Below are positions 52,099 to 60,837 of a stretch of 64,000 nucleotides of DNA, one piece after another. The notes below the pieces were generated by a model that was given only the letters and a program-made list of their open reading frames with translations, made no database searches and was not told where the DNA came from. A program made the position numbers and the translations under genes. The first letter of the stretch is position 1, and every line of letters begins with the position of its first letter. This DNA comes from Sphingobacterium sp. CZ-2 (GTDB lineage: Bacteria; Bacteroidota; Bacteroidia; Sphingobacteriales; Sphingobacteriaceae): assembly GCF_004526235.1 (NCBI RefSeq), contig NZ_CP038159.1:2728001-2792000 (forward strand), written 5' to 3'.

Positions 52099-52431
52099 TT
52101 AGGAATTTTCTTCCATCAATTCCTTATACTTCGGAAATCTTTCCGATACCAAGGATCTCCATTCGGGATTCTTTTTGATAAAAGCATAAACATATGGACA
52201 GTAAGGAGATACCGTTTTTCCAGCTTCCTTGATATGTTGCAGGGTTTTCTCCACCAATGCAGCAGCTGCACCAGTTCCTGACAATGCTGCTGGTGCTTCG
52301 GTATGGATCAATGCAACAGTGCTTGACGTTTCTTTATAATCAATAAAAGCAATGTGGCCTTCAAAGGTTAATTCAAATCGATGTTGTTCTTCGTTTTTTA
52401 CTAGAGGAATTTCTATAAATTGAGGTTTCAT
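52099..52431 (-). CDS. GNAT-fold acetyltransferase-like small protein (Acetyltransf_CG/YidJ type)
   Basis: 110 aa. FELTFEGHIAFIDYKETSST and LIHTEAPAALSGTGAAAALV form the short GNAT core with the CoA-binding GTGAAAAL loop (like Q/R-x-x-G-x-G/A), followed by VSPYCPYVYAFIKKNPEW, the classic end of this YidJ-like family. These bind acetyl-CoA; substrates are not known. It is isolated: 131 bp from the acyl-CoA synthetase with a long hairpin between, and 111 bp from the Rrf2 gene. Confidence 0.85.
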   Translation of the reverse strand: MKPQFIEIPLVKNEEQHRFELTFEGHIAFIDYKETSSTVALIHTEAPAALSGTGAAAALVEKTLQHIKEAGKTVSPYCPYVYAFIKKNPEWRSLVSERFPKYKELMEENS

Positions 52432-52443
52432 ATCTTAATAACG

Positions 52444-52513
52444 ATGGATTTCTATGGATGTTTTGTTCTTGTTTTAATAAAACAAAAATAACCTTATCAC
52501 AATAGAAATCCAT
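52444..52513. repeat. Compound inverted repeat between acyl-CoA synthetase and GNAT genes
   Basis: Outer arms ATGGATTTCTAT (52444-52455) and ATAGAAATCCAT (52502-52513) are exact 12-bp complements. An inner perfect dyad, TTGTTTTAATAAAACAA (52469-52485), shares nearly the same centre. It follows the synthetase stop by 50 bp (minus strand) and precedes the GNAT start. It could end transcription of the synthetase or be a small palindromic element. Confidence 0.6.
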
Positions 52514-52562
52514 TGATGTATATCAAGAAAGGATTATATAACCATTAAATATAGGTTAAGCT

Positions 52563-54338
52563 TTAGGCTTCTGTATGATACAGTTCCTCAAATTCCTTCC
52601 TGTACTTTTCTAGGATAACTTTACGCTTCATTTTAAGGGTAGGGGTCAATTCTCCATCCTCAATCGTAAATTCGTTTGCTAAAATAATCGGCTTTTTGAT
52701 CTGTTCCCAATTACCAAAATGTTGGTTCGCCATTTGAACTTCCTTATTGATCTTTCTCAATACCTGAGGCTGTTTCAAAAACTCTATTTTTGGAAGGTTT
52801 TTCAATTCAGGCGCTTCCGTTTTACTCCAATCCTGTAGATGGGCATAATTCGGAACGATATAAGCCGATGCGAATTTCTGTCCATCACCGATTACCATCG
52901 CCTGCTCAATAAAATTGGATTCCAATAATTTCTTTTCGATAGGCTGTGGGATTACATATTTCCCACCAGAGATCTTGAACATTTCCTTTTTCCGGTCGAT
53001 GATCTTCAAGAAGATCTCATCTTCCCAAATTCCAATGTCGCCTGTATGCAACCAACCATCGATAATAGTTTTCTTCGTTTCTTCCGGATTTTTATAATAT
53101 CCCTGCATTACATTCGGACCTTTCACCAGAATCTCACCATCTTCTGCCAATTTGATCTCCACATATTTTACTGCTGGACCTACCGTACCGATCCGTATAC
53201 CTTTGATGTAGTGGTTTACAGAAATCAGGGGTGAAGCTTCGGTCATACCGTATCCTTCATACAAAGGAATTCCGGCAGCCAGAAATACTCGAGCCAATTT
53301 GGCCTGTAACGACGCACTTCCTGATGCTACTGTTTTCAAATGCCCACCAAGCGCCTGGTACCATTTATCCAATACCAATCGTTTGGCCACGCCAAGTTTG
53401 AGGTTGTAAGCAAACGACCTGTTTTCCGGATTCGGATCATATTGTTCCGCTACTTCAACCGCCCAATCAAATATCTTGCGTTTAAAACCGGTTAAATCCA
53501 ATCCTGCTTTCATGATTTTCTCGTATACCTTTTCCAAGATACGCGGTACAGCCGTCATAATATGCGGCTTCACTTCCGTGATATTCTGGCCGATCTTATC
53601 TAGGGATTCCGCAAAATGGATGGTGATACCGATATACATGTAGGTATAGATAACCATCCTTTCGTAGGCATGGCAAGGAGGAAGGAAGGTTAAGGCGCGA
53701 TCATATGCCTGGCAGGGGGTTATTTCCCGTGCAGCTTCTACATTGGAAACAATATTCCTATGGGTCAGCATAACACCTTTTGGTTTACCCGTCGTACCTG
53801 AGGTGTAAATCAAGGTAGCCAGATCGGAGGATTGAACCTGGTTCCGGAGTTCCTCAATTTTTGCCATTGGTACCTGTTGCCCAACCTTAAATATCTCTTG
53901 CCAATTCCTCACCTCAGGATGTTCCTCAATACAGAAGATATACTTCAAGGTATAAACAGATTCCCTAATGGCTTCTAGACGTTTATATAACCCTTTATTA
54001 CTTACGATACAGAGTTTGATCTCCGCATCGTTGATGATGAACTGATAATCGGTATCGGTGATGTTGGGGTAGATAGCCACCACTACTGCACCGATCTGTT
54101 GGATTGCAAAATCGATGATATGCCATTCCAAACTGGAGTCAGCAATCAGTCCAACTTTTTCATTTGGTTTTACACCAAGCTCAACCAATCCTCTGGAAAG
54201 ATTGTTTACCTCTTGAATGAAGTCTGTTGATGCGATGTTCTTCCATTCTCCAGCCACTTTACGCGACATGATGGAAAGATTTGGGTATAGATCCGGCTGT
54301 CTAAAAGCCAGATCAAACAATCTGAGATTTTCCTCCAT
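52563..54338 (-). CDS. AMP-dependent long-chain acyl-CoA synthetase
   Basis: 591 aa. It joins fatty acids to CoA through an acyl-AMP. Core motifs: TLIYTSGTTGKPKGVMLTHR (ATP loop, about residues 175-194), YEGYGMTEASPLIS (A5), GWLHTGDIGIWEDEIFLKII and DRKKEMFKISGGKYVIP (A8 hinge). It is of the FadD15/ACSL-bubblegum-like type by size. No signal peptide is present; it is cytoplasmic or membrane-attached. It is divergent from the aromatic hydroxylase gene over 184 bp and is not clearly part of another pathway here. Confidence 0.93.
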   Translation of the reverse strand: MEENLRLFDLAFRQPDLYPNLSIMSRKVAGEWKNIASTDFIQEVNNLSRGLVELGVKPNEKVGLIADSSLEWHIIDFAIQQIGAVVVAIYPNITDTDYQFIINDAEIKLCIVSNKGLYKRLEAIRESVYTLKYIFCIEEHPEVRNWQEIFKVGQQVPMAKIEELRNQVQSSDLATLIYTSGTTGKPKGVMLTHRNIVSNVEAAREITPCQAYDRALTFLPPCHAYERMVIYTYMYIGITIHFAESLDKIGQNITEVKPHIMTAVPRILEKVYEKIMKAGLDLTGFKRKIFDWAVEVAEQYDPNPENRSFAYNLKLGVAKRLVLDKWYQALGGHLKTVASGSASLQAKLARVFLAAGIPLYEGYGMTEASPLISVNHYIKGIRIGTVGPAVKYVEIKLAEDGEILVKGPNVMQGYYKNPEETKKTIIDGWLHTGDIGIWEDEIFLKIIDRKKEMFKISGGKYVIPQPIEKKLLESNFIEQAMVIGDGQKFASAYIVPNYAHLQDWSKTEAPELKNLPKIEFLKQPQVLRKINKEVQMANQHFGNWEQIKKPIILANEFTIEDGELTPTLKMKRKVILEKYRKEFEELYHTEA

Positions 54339-54473
54339 AATAACATAATTTATTTGCTGCTTGAAGCAAATACTCGTTCAGGATAACAATTAATAAACTG
54401 AAGAAGTTTTGCAAAAGTAGGAAAATGAAATGAATACGCTTTAAGCAGTAAAAAAATGGTTTTATAATTATTT

Positions 54474-54506
54474 TTTGGCTTGTGCGGTTAAATTTTTTTA
54501 TGTTTG
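54474..54506 (+). promoter_or_regulatory. Promoter of the aromatic amino-acid hydroxylase gene
   Basis: TTTG at 54474-54477 and TATGTTTG at 54499-54506 are separated by 21 bp, matching the Bacteroidota pattern TTTG-N19-21-TAnnTTTG in full. Transcription would start about 54513, just ahead of the ATG at 54523. Confidence 0.6.
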
Positions 54507-54522
54507 TTTAAACGGATAACGA

Positions 54523-56286
54523 ATGAAAACCTATAATAATCCAGTACTTGAGAAGCTCCCAAAACATCTATCAAGATATGTTGTAGAACAGAATTATAGC
54601 CGATACAGTTTTATAGATCAAGCGATTTGGAGGTATGTGATGCGGCAGAATTATGCTTATTTAAAAGATGTTGCTTATTACCCTTATATCCCAGGATTAA
54701 AAATTGCCGGATTATCCATCGAGCGGATTCCAGATCTGCAATTGATGAATGATAGTTTGAAAAAAATAGGCTGGGGAGCTGTCACGGTAGATGGTTTTAT
54801 TCCTCCTGCAGCTTTTATGGAATTCCAAGCCAATTATGTATTGGTGATCGCCGCAGATATCCGTCAGATTGACCATATTACCTATACCCCTGCACCAGAT
54901 ATCATTCATGAATCATCTGGCCATGCACCTATTATTGGCGAACCGGAATATGCAGCCTATCTGCAATATTTTGGGGAGATTGGTTCGAAAGCCATCAGCT
55001 CAGCCAAAGATTTTGAAGTATATGAAGCGATCCGAAATCTTTCTATTCTGAAGGAGAGTGAAGAAGCCACAGAGGCCGAGATCGAACAAGCAACGCAGCA
55101 TTTGGATCAGGTTCTTTCGAACATGGGCGAACCCTCAGAAATGACCTTATTGAGCCGCTTGCATTGGTGGACGGTAGAATACGGATTAATAGGCTCTGTT
55201 GATGAATATAAGATTTATGGGGCAGGTTTGCTTTCATCCATCGGTGAAAGTGCTACGTGTCTTCAGCCCGATGTTTTAAAACTACCATATAGTTTGGATG
55301 CCATCAATTATAGTTACGACATTACGAAACCTCAGCCTCAACTTTTTGTAACCAAGGATTTCCATAAGGCCTATGAAGTGCTGGATGAATTTGCAGCTGG
55401 TATGGCTTTTAAAATCGGGGGTAAACTCGGATTGGAACGGGCGATCGGAAGCGAAAATATCTGTACAGTTCAATACAGTTCAGGAATTCAGGTTTCAGGA
55501 AGATTTGTGCCATTTTTAGATGCTGAGGAGCTAATAGCCGTTAAAACTGATGGCCCTACGGCCTTGGCCTTTGATGGAAAACAATTGGATGGACACGGAA
55601 AGACTTACCACGCTGAAGGATTCAGTTCACCGGTAGGAAGTCTGTTGAAGCAGAAAAAGCCTTTAGAAGATTGTTCTTTAGATGAACTTGCACTGATGGG
55701 CATTGTTCAGGATGATGCAGCTACCTTATACTTCAAATCTGGAATTTTGGTCAATGGCGTGGTAAAATCACTGCTTTTTAAAGACAATAAATTAATTCTG
55801 ATCAGTTTTGAGCATTGTAAAGTAATCCATGAACCAACAGGCCAAGTCTTGTTCGAGCCTTCTTGGGGTACTTATGATATGGCGGTAGGGGAAGAGATTA
55901 ACTCTGTATTTGCAGGAGCTGCGGATAAGTTTGCTTATGAGCCAGAAGTAAAAGTCACTGAACTTAAAACGGAGAAAGCGAAGGCAGAACCTCAAGCAGA
56001 GCGATTAAATGAGATCTACAGGTTATTAAGAAGTATCAGAGAAGGTAATCCACAGGAATCTACTTTATTCGAATTATATGAAGAGGTGAAAACCTCCTTT
56101 CCGGAAGATTGGTTGGCACTAGTGGAACTTTACGAGTTGACCATACATTTTGAATTCAATGAATTGGGAGTTTTTGTGAAACAAGCCTTAGAACAACGTG
56201 TAAAGGACAATCCGGAACTGGAAAAATTGGTTCAAGATGGATTGCATTTAGCAGAAACGCAACCCATCAATCTGGAATTAGCTTAA
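54523..56286 (+). CDS. phhA: Aromatic amino-acid (phenylalanine 4-) hydroxylase with long C-terminal extension
   Basis: 587 aa, about twice the length of short bacterial PAH proteins. The catalytic domain is N-terminal. Iron ligands are His129 and His134 in DIIHESSGHAPIIGEPEY and the Glu in WWTVEYGLIGSVDEYKIYGA; the LHWWTVEYGL block is diagnostic. The enzyme uses Fe(II), tetrahydropterin and oxygen to convert Phe to Tyr. The C-terminal 300 residues have no family I can name but include a helical end. It opens the Phe/Tyr catabolism block and converges with the flavin-reductase-like gene, 8 bp apart. Confidence 0.87.
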   Translation: MKTYNNPVLEKLPKHLSRYVVEQNYSRYSFIDQAIWRYVMRQNYAYLKDVAYYPYIPGLKIAGLSIERIPDLQLMNDSLKKIGWGAVTVDGFIPPAAFMEFQANYVLVIAADIRQIDHITYTPAPDIIHESSGHAPIIGEPEYAAYLQYFGEIGSKAISSAKDFEVYEAIRNLSILKESEEATEAEIEQATQHLDQVLSNMGEPSEMTLLSRLHWWTVEYGLIGSVDEYKIYGAGLLSSIGESATCLQPDVLKLPYSLDAINYSYDITKPQPQLFVTKDFHKAYEVLDEFAAGMAFKIGGKLGLERAIGSENICTVQYSSGIQVSGRFVPFLDAEELIAVKTDGPTALAFDGKQLDGHGKTYHAEGFSSPVGSLLKQKKPLEDCSLDELALMGIVQDDAATLYFKSGILVNGVVKSLLFKDNKLILISFEHCKVIHEPTGQVLFEPSWGTYDMAVGEEINSVFAGAADKFAYEPEVKVTELKTEKAKAEPQAERLNEIYRLLRSIREGNPQESTLFELYEEVKTSFPEDWLALVELYELTIHFEFNELGVFVKQALEQRVKDNPELEKLVQDGLHLAETQPINLELA

Positions 56287-56294
56287 TAAAAACC

Positions 56295-57191
56295 TTAGCT
56301 CAATAATAGAATCTGCCAAGCGCGTTCTACATCTTCTTCCAGTAAAACTTCAGCGGCATAACGATGAAGCTCATTTCGCAATTGGGTTTCATCGGAAGAC
56401 CACATCTCCAGAAGCGAACTGATATGCGCATCAGATTCCAATTCGTTTGTCTTTTCAGGAATGGACTCCACATTCGCCAATAGGCCTAGATGATTTCCCG
56501 TTAAGATACTCGACTGTCTAATATGTTCCGGTAATTGATCGACACCAATACCCAATTTTCGTAAAGGTTTTGGAACTTCAAACAGGTTTTCCTCCGTTAC
56601 GCGGCAATACCAATTCCCGCCTAAGCGTGCAACCAGATCCAATGCGGCCTGATCCATATTATTATCCTCATCCAAAAGGTTGGCGTTGATGTGCATGCAG
56701 ATGATCTCCGCAATCACCAAGTTTCCAGCACCACCATTTGGACTCAGATTGATGACTTCACGCACCTTACACTCCAACTGTACCGGCGATTCGGCCACAC
56801 GTGCTGGTTTGATATGCTGGGATTTCAACGGCGTAAAGCCACTTTTCTCAAATTCATTTACCCCTTTATCGTATTCTGTGCTGGCAAGAGATTGCTGCTG
56901 AACCATCGGATAATTCACGATATTGATCACCACCTCCGGCACTTCCTTGATATTGCTCAAGGTATGCTTATCTTTTCCATCGCGCATGCGCGTCAATGGA
57001 GAAAATACACAGATAGGAGGTTCAGTAGACATGAAGTTAAAATAACTGAATGGGCTCAGGTTCGGATTACCATCCTTATCTACCGTACTTGCAAAACATA
57101 TAGGTCTCGGCGCTACGGCATATTTTATCAGACTATCGAAAATGGGACCATGATTTTCACGATCAAAGGTTTTCATTTCATTAAATAGCAT
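56295..57191 (-). CDS. Flavin reductase-like (FMN-binding split-barrel) protein
   Basis: 298 aa. The N-terminal 200 residues are a flavin-reductase-type split barrel: LIKYAVAPRPICFASTVDKD, NLSPFSYFNFMSTEPPICVF, and VINIVNYPMVQQQSLAST. Residues 215-298 are an extra helical domain. It lies 28 bp after the FAH-family gene on the same strand, so the two form an operon inside the aromatic catabolism block. Its exact role there (flavin supply or another reaction) is not known. Met6 is another possible start. Confidence 0.82.
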   Translation of the reverse strand: MLFNEMKTFDRENHGPIFDSLIKYAVAPRPICFASTVDKDGNPNLSPFSYFNFMSTEPPICVFSPLTRMRDGKDKHTLSNIKEVPEVVINIVNYPMVQQQSLASTEYDKGVNEFEKSGFTPLKSQHIKPARVAESPVQLECKVREVINLSPNGGAGNLVIAEIICMHINANLLDEDNNMDQAALDLVARLGGNWYCRVTEENLFEVPKPLRKLGIGVDQLPEHIRQSSILTGNHLGLLANVESIPEKTNELESDAHISSLLEMWSSDETQLRNELHRYAAEVLLEEDVERAWQILLLS

Positions 57192-57219
57192 ATATCTTTT
57201 TTTATATGTGATTTTACAA

Positions 57220-58194
57220 TTATTCTTCTGTCAAGACCATTTCATTGATCAAAACACCTAATCCAGTAACTTCCATTTCAACAATATCTCCTGGATTCAG
57301 CCATTGCTCCTGATAATCCGGATTGCTTCTTTTTCCGGTTCCGTTCAGTTCCAATAAACAGCCTGTACCAACAGTACCTGAGCCTATGATGTCACCTGGA
57401 TAAAGGGTAACTCCATAGGAAACCCGTTCGATGATTTCGGCGAAAGTCCAATCCATATCCGAAAGGTTACCAGCGGATAGTAAAGTGCCGTTCACCTTGC
57501 AGGTCATGTTCAGGTTGTAGGTGTTTCCAACATGCCCTTCCTTAGGATCTCTCAGAAAACCAATCAATTCATCTTTGGTCACAAAATAGGGTCCAAATGC
57601 ACTCGCAAAGTCCTTTCCTTTGGCCGGCCCTAGGTTCAGCTTCATCTCTTCCATCTGTAGGGTTCGGGCACTGACATCATTCAAAATCATAAAGCCGCCA
57701 ATATATTCATCAGCTTCGGATGCTTGGATATTTCTTCCCGTTTTATTGATTACAATGGCTACCTCCAATTCAAAATCGAGGTGTTCGAAATGTCTTGGCA
57801 TGCCATACACCTTTCCTGGGCCTTGAATAGCCTGGTGATTGGAAAAATAGAACACCGGAAATTGATCGAATTCTGGGATCATCTCCAAACCTCTGTTCGC
57901 CCTGGAAGTGGCCACATGCTGACGGAAAGCATAAGCATCCCGAAAGGAGGGAGGGTTGGGTAGTGGAGCTAATAATTCAGCTTCTTCCAAAAGAATTCCT
58001 AATTCCTGGAATTCTCCTAATTCAATACGTTCTTGATAAAGTTTTAAGGGATCAAGGCCTTCATCACCTTGTTTTAATAATTCCAAAAGGCTGCTGGGAA
58101 GGTTTGGGTCTAAAGAAAGACAGGGGTATATTTTATGTTTTACAACAAGACCTAATTTTTCAGCCTGATTCTCACGATAAGTTACAATCTTCAT
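57220..58194 (-). CDS. Fumarylacetoacetate hydrolase-family protein
   Basis: 324 aa. FAH-type motifs: YFSNHQAIQGPGKVYGMPRH, DFELEVAIVINKTGRNI (metal-binding Glu pair), YIGGFMILNDVSARTLQ, GPAKGKDFASAFGPYFVTKD, and PGDIIGSGTVGTGCLLELNG. It probably hydrolyses fumarylacetoacetate to fumarate and acetoacetate, the last step after homogentisate cleavage, given homogentisate dioxygenase 324 bp away on the other strand. A maleylacetoacetate isomerase gene is not in the block. The protein is shorter than eukaryotic FAH (about 420 aa). Confidence 0.9.
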   Translation of the reverse strand: MKIVTYRENQAEKLGLVVKHKIYPCLSLDPNLPSSLLELLKQGDEGLDPLKLYQERIELGEFQELGILLEEAELLAPLPNPPSFRDAYAFRQHVATSRANRGLEMIPEFDQFPVFYFSNHQAIQGPGKVYGMPRHFEHLDFELEVAIVINKTGRNIQASEADEYIGGFMILNDVSARTLQMEEMKLNLGPAKGKDFASAFGPYFVTKDELIGFLRDPKEGHVGNTYNLNMTCKVNGTLLSAGNLSDMDWTFAEIIERVSYGVTLYPGDIIGSGTVGTGCLLELNGTGKRSNPDYQEQWLNPGDIVEMEVTGLGVLINEMVLTEE

Positions 58195-58319
58195 TTAATT
58201 GGCAATATTACTGCACGAATATGTTTATTTGGTTAATTTAAAAAAGGATTTCCAAGAAAATATATTAAATATGGTCAAATATTTTTTCGAAATCTCTGTA
58301 AAGATAAGATTATAAAACT

Positions 58320-58327
58320 TATATTTG
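58320..58327 (+). promoter_or_regulatory. Candidate -7 box upstream of homogentisate dioxygenase
   Basis: TATATTTG fits TAnnTTTG, about 190 bp before the dioxygenase start and 18 bp before a 31-aa open frame. The rest of the 323-bp gap 58195-58517 is AT-rich with no other feature I can support. Confidence 0.35.
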
Positions 58328-58344
58328 AGTCATAAGTCCCAATT

Positions 58345-58440
58345 ATGAACAACTTTAAAAAATCACATAGGATATATTCCCTAGGATTGATGCCATTTGC
58401 GAAAGCACTATTGGCAGAGGTTGTTTTTGCTCAATACTAA
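58345..58440 (+). CDS. Possible 31-aa peptide upstream of homogentisate dioxygenase
   Basis: ATG at 58345 to TAA at 58440 encodes a short basic then hydrophobic peptide (MNNFKKSHRIYSLGLMP, then FAKALLAEVVFAQY). It looks like an export signal that ends right at its cleavage site. It could be a leader peptide, the stump of a lost secreted protein, or chance. It follows a TAnnTTTG box by 18 bp. Confidence 0.3.
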   Translation: MNNFKKSHRIYSLGLMPFAKALLAEVVFAQY

Positions 58441-58517
58441 TACCCTAATTTTATTATTTCCATCATTGATTAGCTCGCAAGGTTAGTCCCTTTTCCATTT
58501 ATAATAAAAATTAAATT

Positions 58518-59678
58518 ATGCCAATCTATCATCAATTGGGAGAAATCCCTTCAAAAAGACATACTGTTTTCAGGAAGCCTGACGGTAATTTATATGCAGA
58601 AGAACTCGTTTCTACGCATGGATTTTCAAGTGTCTATTCCTTGGTGTACCATTGCCATCCACCAACCCTAGTAAAAGAAATTCGCGAACCTTATGATGTT
58701 TCGCCTAAAATAGCACGTGAAAAGCATTTAAAACATACCAGTTTAAGAGGATTTCAGGTTAAGCCAACCGCAGATTACCTGGAGAGCCGTGTGCCGGTGC
58801 TGGTCAATTCAGACCTTCATATTTCCTTGGCCGCTCCACAGGAATCCATGACTGATTATTTTTACAAGAACAGCCAGGCAGATGAGATTATTTTCATCCA
58901 TGAAGGTACCGGTAAATTGAAGTCTGGATATGGGGAGATCCCTTTTAAATATGGCGATTATATCGTGATCCCAAGGGGTACCATCTATCAGATTGAATTT
59001 GATACAAAAGAGAATCGCCTATTCATTGTGGAATCCTTTGAACCCATCAAAACCCCAAAAAGATACCGCAATGAGCATGGGCAATTGATGGAGCACGCTC
59101 CATTCTGTGAGCGGGATATCGTTCGTCCTTCCAATCTGAAGACCTACGATGAAACAGGTGATTTCGAGGTAAAGATCAAAAAACAGGGATTGATTTATCC
59201 TTACGTCTATGCCACCCATCCATTTGATTTCATTGGTTGGGATGGATATCATTACCCATGGGCTTTTTCTATCCATGATTTCATGCCGATTACCGGTATG
59301 TTGCACCAACCACCTCCCGTACATCAAACCTTTGAAACAAACAGCTTCGTGCTATGTAGTTTCTGCCCTAGAATGTACGATTACCACCCTGATTCTGTTC
59401 CTGCACCCTATAACCACAGCAATGTGGACTCCGATGAAGTCCTTTATTATGTGGATGGGGATTTCATGAGCCGTAAATCGGTGGAAAGAGGCCAGATTAC
59501 CCTACATCCAGGTGGAATTCCGCACGGACCACACCCTGGAACAGTAGAAAAAAGTATAGGCCAAACCAAAACCGAAGAACTGGCCGTCATGATCGATCCT
59601 TTCCGTCCATTAATGATGACGGAAGAAGCTTTGGCTATTGAGGATCCTGACTATTATATTTCTTGGATTAATTCGTAA
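58518..59678 (+). CDS. hmgA: Homogentisate 1,2-dioxygenase
   Basis: 386 aa, a cupin enzyme that opens the homogentisate ring to maleylacetoacetate with Fe(II) and oxygen. Family features: MPIYHQLGEIPSKRHTVFRK at the start, LRGFQVKPTADYL, DYIVIPRGTIYQIEFD, and the iron-site region SNVDSDEVLYYVDGDFMSRK followed by GGIPHGPHPG. The length is slightly under the usual 430 aa. HPPD starts 19 bp after its stop, giving an hmgA-hppD operon. Confidence 0.93.
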   Translation: MPIYHQLGEIPSKRHTVFRKPDGNLYAEELVSTHGFSSVYSLVYHCHPPTLVKEIREPYDVSPKIAREKHLKHTSLRGFQVKPTADYLESRVPVLVNSDLHISLAAPQESMTDYFYKNSQADEIIFIHEGTGKLKSGYGEIPFKYGDYIVIPRGTIYQIEFDTKENRLFIVESFEPIKTPKRYRNEHGQLMEHAPFCERDIVRPSNLKTYDETGDFEVKIKKQGLIYPYVYATHPFDFIGWDGYHYPWAFSIHDFMPITGMLHQPPPVHQTFETNSFVLCSFCPRMYDYHPDSVPAPYNHSNVDSDEVLYYVDGDFMSRKSVERGQITLHPGGIPHGPHPGTVEKSIGQTKTEELAVMIDPFRPLMMTEEALAIEDPDYYISWINS

Positions 59679-59697
59679 ACCACTTTATAAAAAAGAT

Positions 59698-60825
59698 ATG
59701 ACACAGACATTCGCAGAAAAGATTGCTAAAGCGCAAGATTTTTTACCGATCAATGGAACTGATTACATCGAGTTCTACGTGGGAAATGCCAAACAAGCTG
59801 CCCATTATTATAAAACCGCATTTGGTTTTCAATCAGAAGCTTATGCCGGACCAGAAACTGGCGTTCGCGATAGAGCTTCTTACGTTGTGAAACAAGGAAA
59901 GATCCGTATCATGTTGACTACGGCCCTTAAATCAGACCATCCCATTTCTGAACATGTGAAAAAACATGGTGATGGGGTAAAAGTTTTGGCTCTTTGGGTA
60001 GATGATGCCCAAAAATCCTTTGAAGAAACCGTGAAAAGAGGCGCGAAACCTTACCAGGAATTACAGGTAATGACTGATGAGTTTGGCGAAGTGAAAACGG
60101 CTGGTATTTATACCTATGGAGAAACTGTTCACCTATTTGTGGAACGTAAGAACTATACTGGCGCATTTATGCCTGGATTCGTAGCTTGGAAAAGTGAATA
60201 TAATCCAACAACAACTGGTTTGGAATACGTAGACCACTGTGTAGGTAATGTGGGCTGGGATCGTATGGACGAAACCGTTAAATGGTACCAGGATGTGATG
60301 GGCTTTGTCAATGTACTTTCTTTTGATGATAAGCAGATCAACACAGAATATTCTGCTTTGATGAGTAAGGTGATGAGCAACGGAAATGGCTATGTGAAAT
60401 TTCCGATCAACGAGCCGGCCGAAGGAAAGAAAAAATCCCAGATCGAAGAATATTTGGAATTCTACGAAGGAGAAGGCGTTCAGCACGCAGCCTTGATCAC
60501 CCATGATATTGTGAAAACCGTAAAGGAGCTTCGTTCCAGGGGGGTAGAATTTTTAGGCGCTCCACCAGAAGCTTACTACGATATGCTACCTGATCGCGTA
60601 GGGGAAATCGATGAAGAGATCAAGATCATTCAAGATCTAGGAATATTGGTTGACCGCGACGAAGAAGGTTATCTATTACAGATCTTCACCAAACCTGTAG
60701 AAGACCGTCCTACTTTATTTTTTGAAATTATTCAACGTAAAGGCGCTCAAAGTTTTGGAGCAGGTAACTTCAAAGCCCTTTTTGAGGCGATTGAAAGAGA
60801 GCAGGAGCTAAGAGGAAATTTATAG
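59698..60825 (+). CDS. hppD: 4-Hydroxyphenylpyruvate dioxygenase
   Basis: 375 aa from the ATG at 59698; the frame is open into hmgA but those residues lack family content. It converts 4-hydroxyphenylpyruvate to homogentisate. Two glyoxalase-type halves are seen: FYVGNAKQAAHYYKTAFGFQ in the first, and GLEYVDHCVGNV (iron His) with GEGVQHAALITHDIV (second His) and PTLFFEIIQRKGAQSFGAGN (iron Glu) in the second. Length is as usual. It is the middle gene between hmgA and an amino-acid dehydrogenase. Confidence 0.96.
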   Translation: MTQTFAEKIAKAQDFLPINGTDYIEFYVGNAKQAAHYYKTAFGFQSEAYAGPETGVRDRASYVVKQGKIRIMLTTALKSDHPISEHVKKHGDGVKVLALWVDDAQKSFEETVKRGAKPYQELQVMTDEFGEVKTAGIYTYGETVHLFVERKNYTGAFMPGFVAWKSEYNPTTTGLEYVDHCVGNVGWDRMDETVKWYQDVMGFVNVLSFDDKQINTEYSALMSKVMSNGNGYVKFPINEPAEGKKKSQIEEYLEFYEGEGVQHAALITHDIVKTVKELRSRGVEFLGAPPEAYYDMLPDRVGEIDEEIKIIQDLGILVDRDEEGYLLQIFTKPVEDRPTLFFEIIQRKGAQSFGAGNFKALFEAIEREQELRGNL

Positions 60826-60837
60826 GCAATTATTAAA

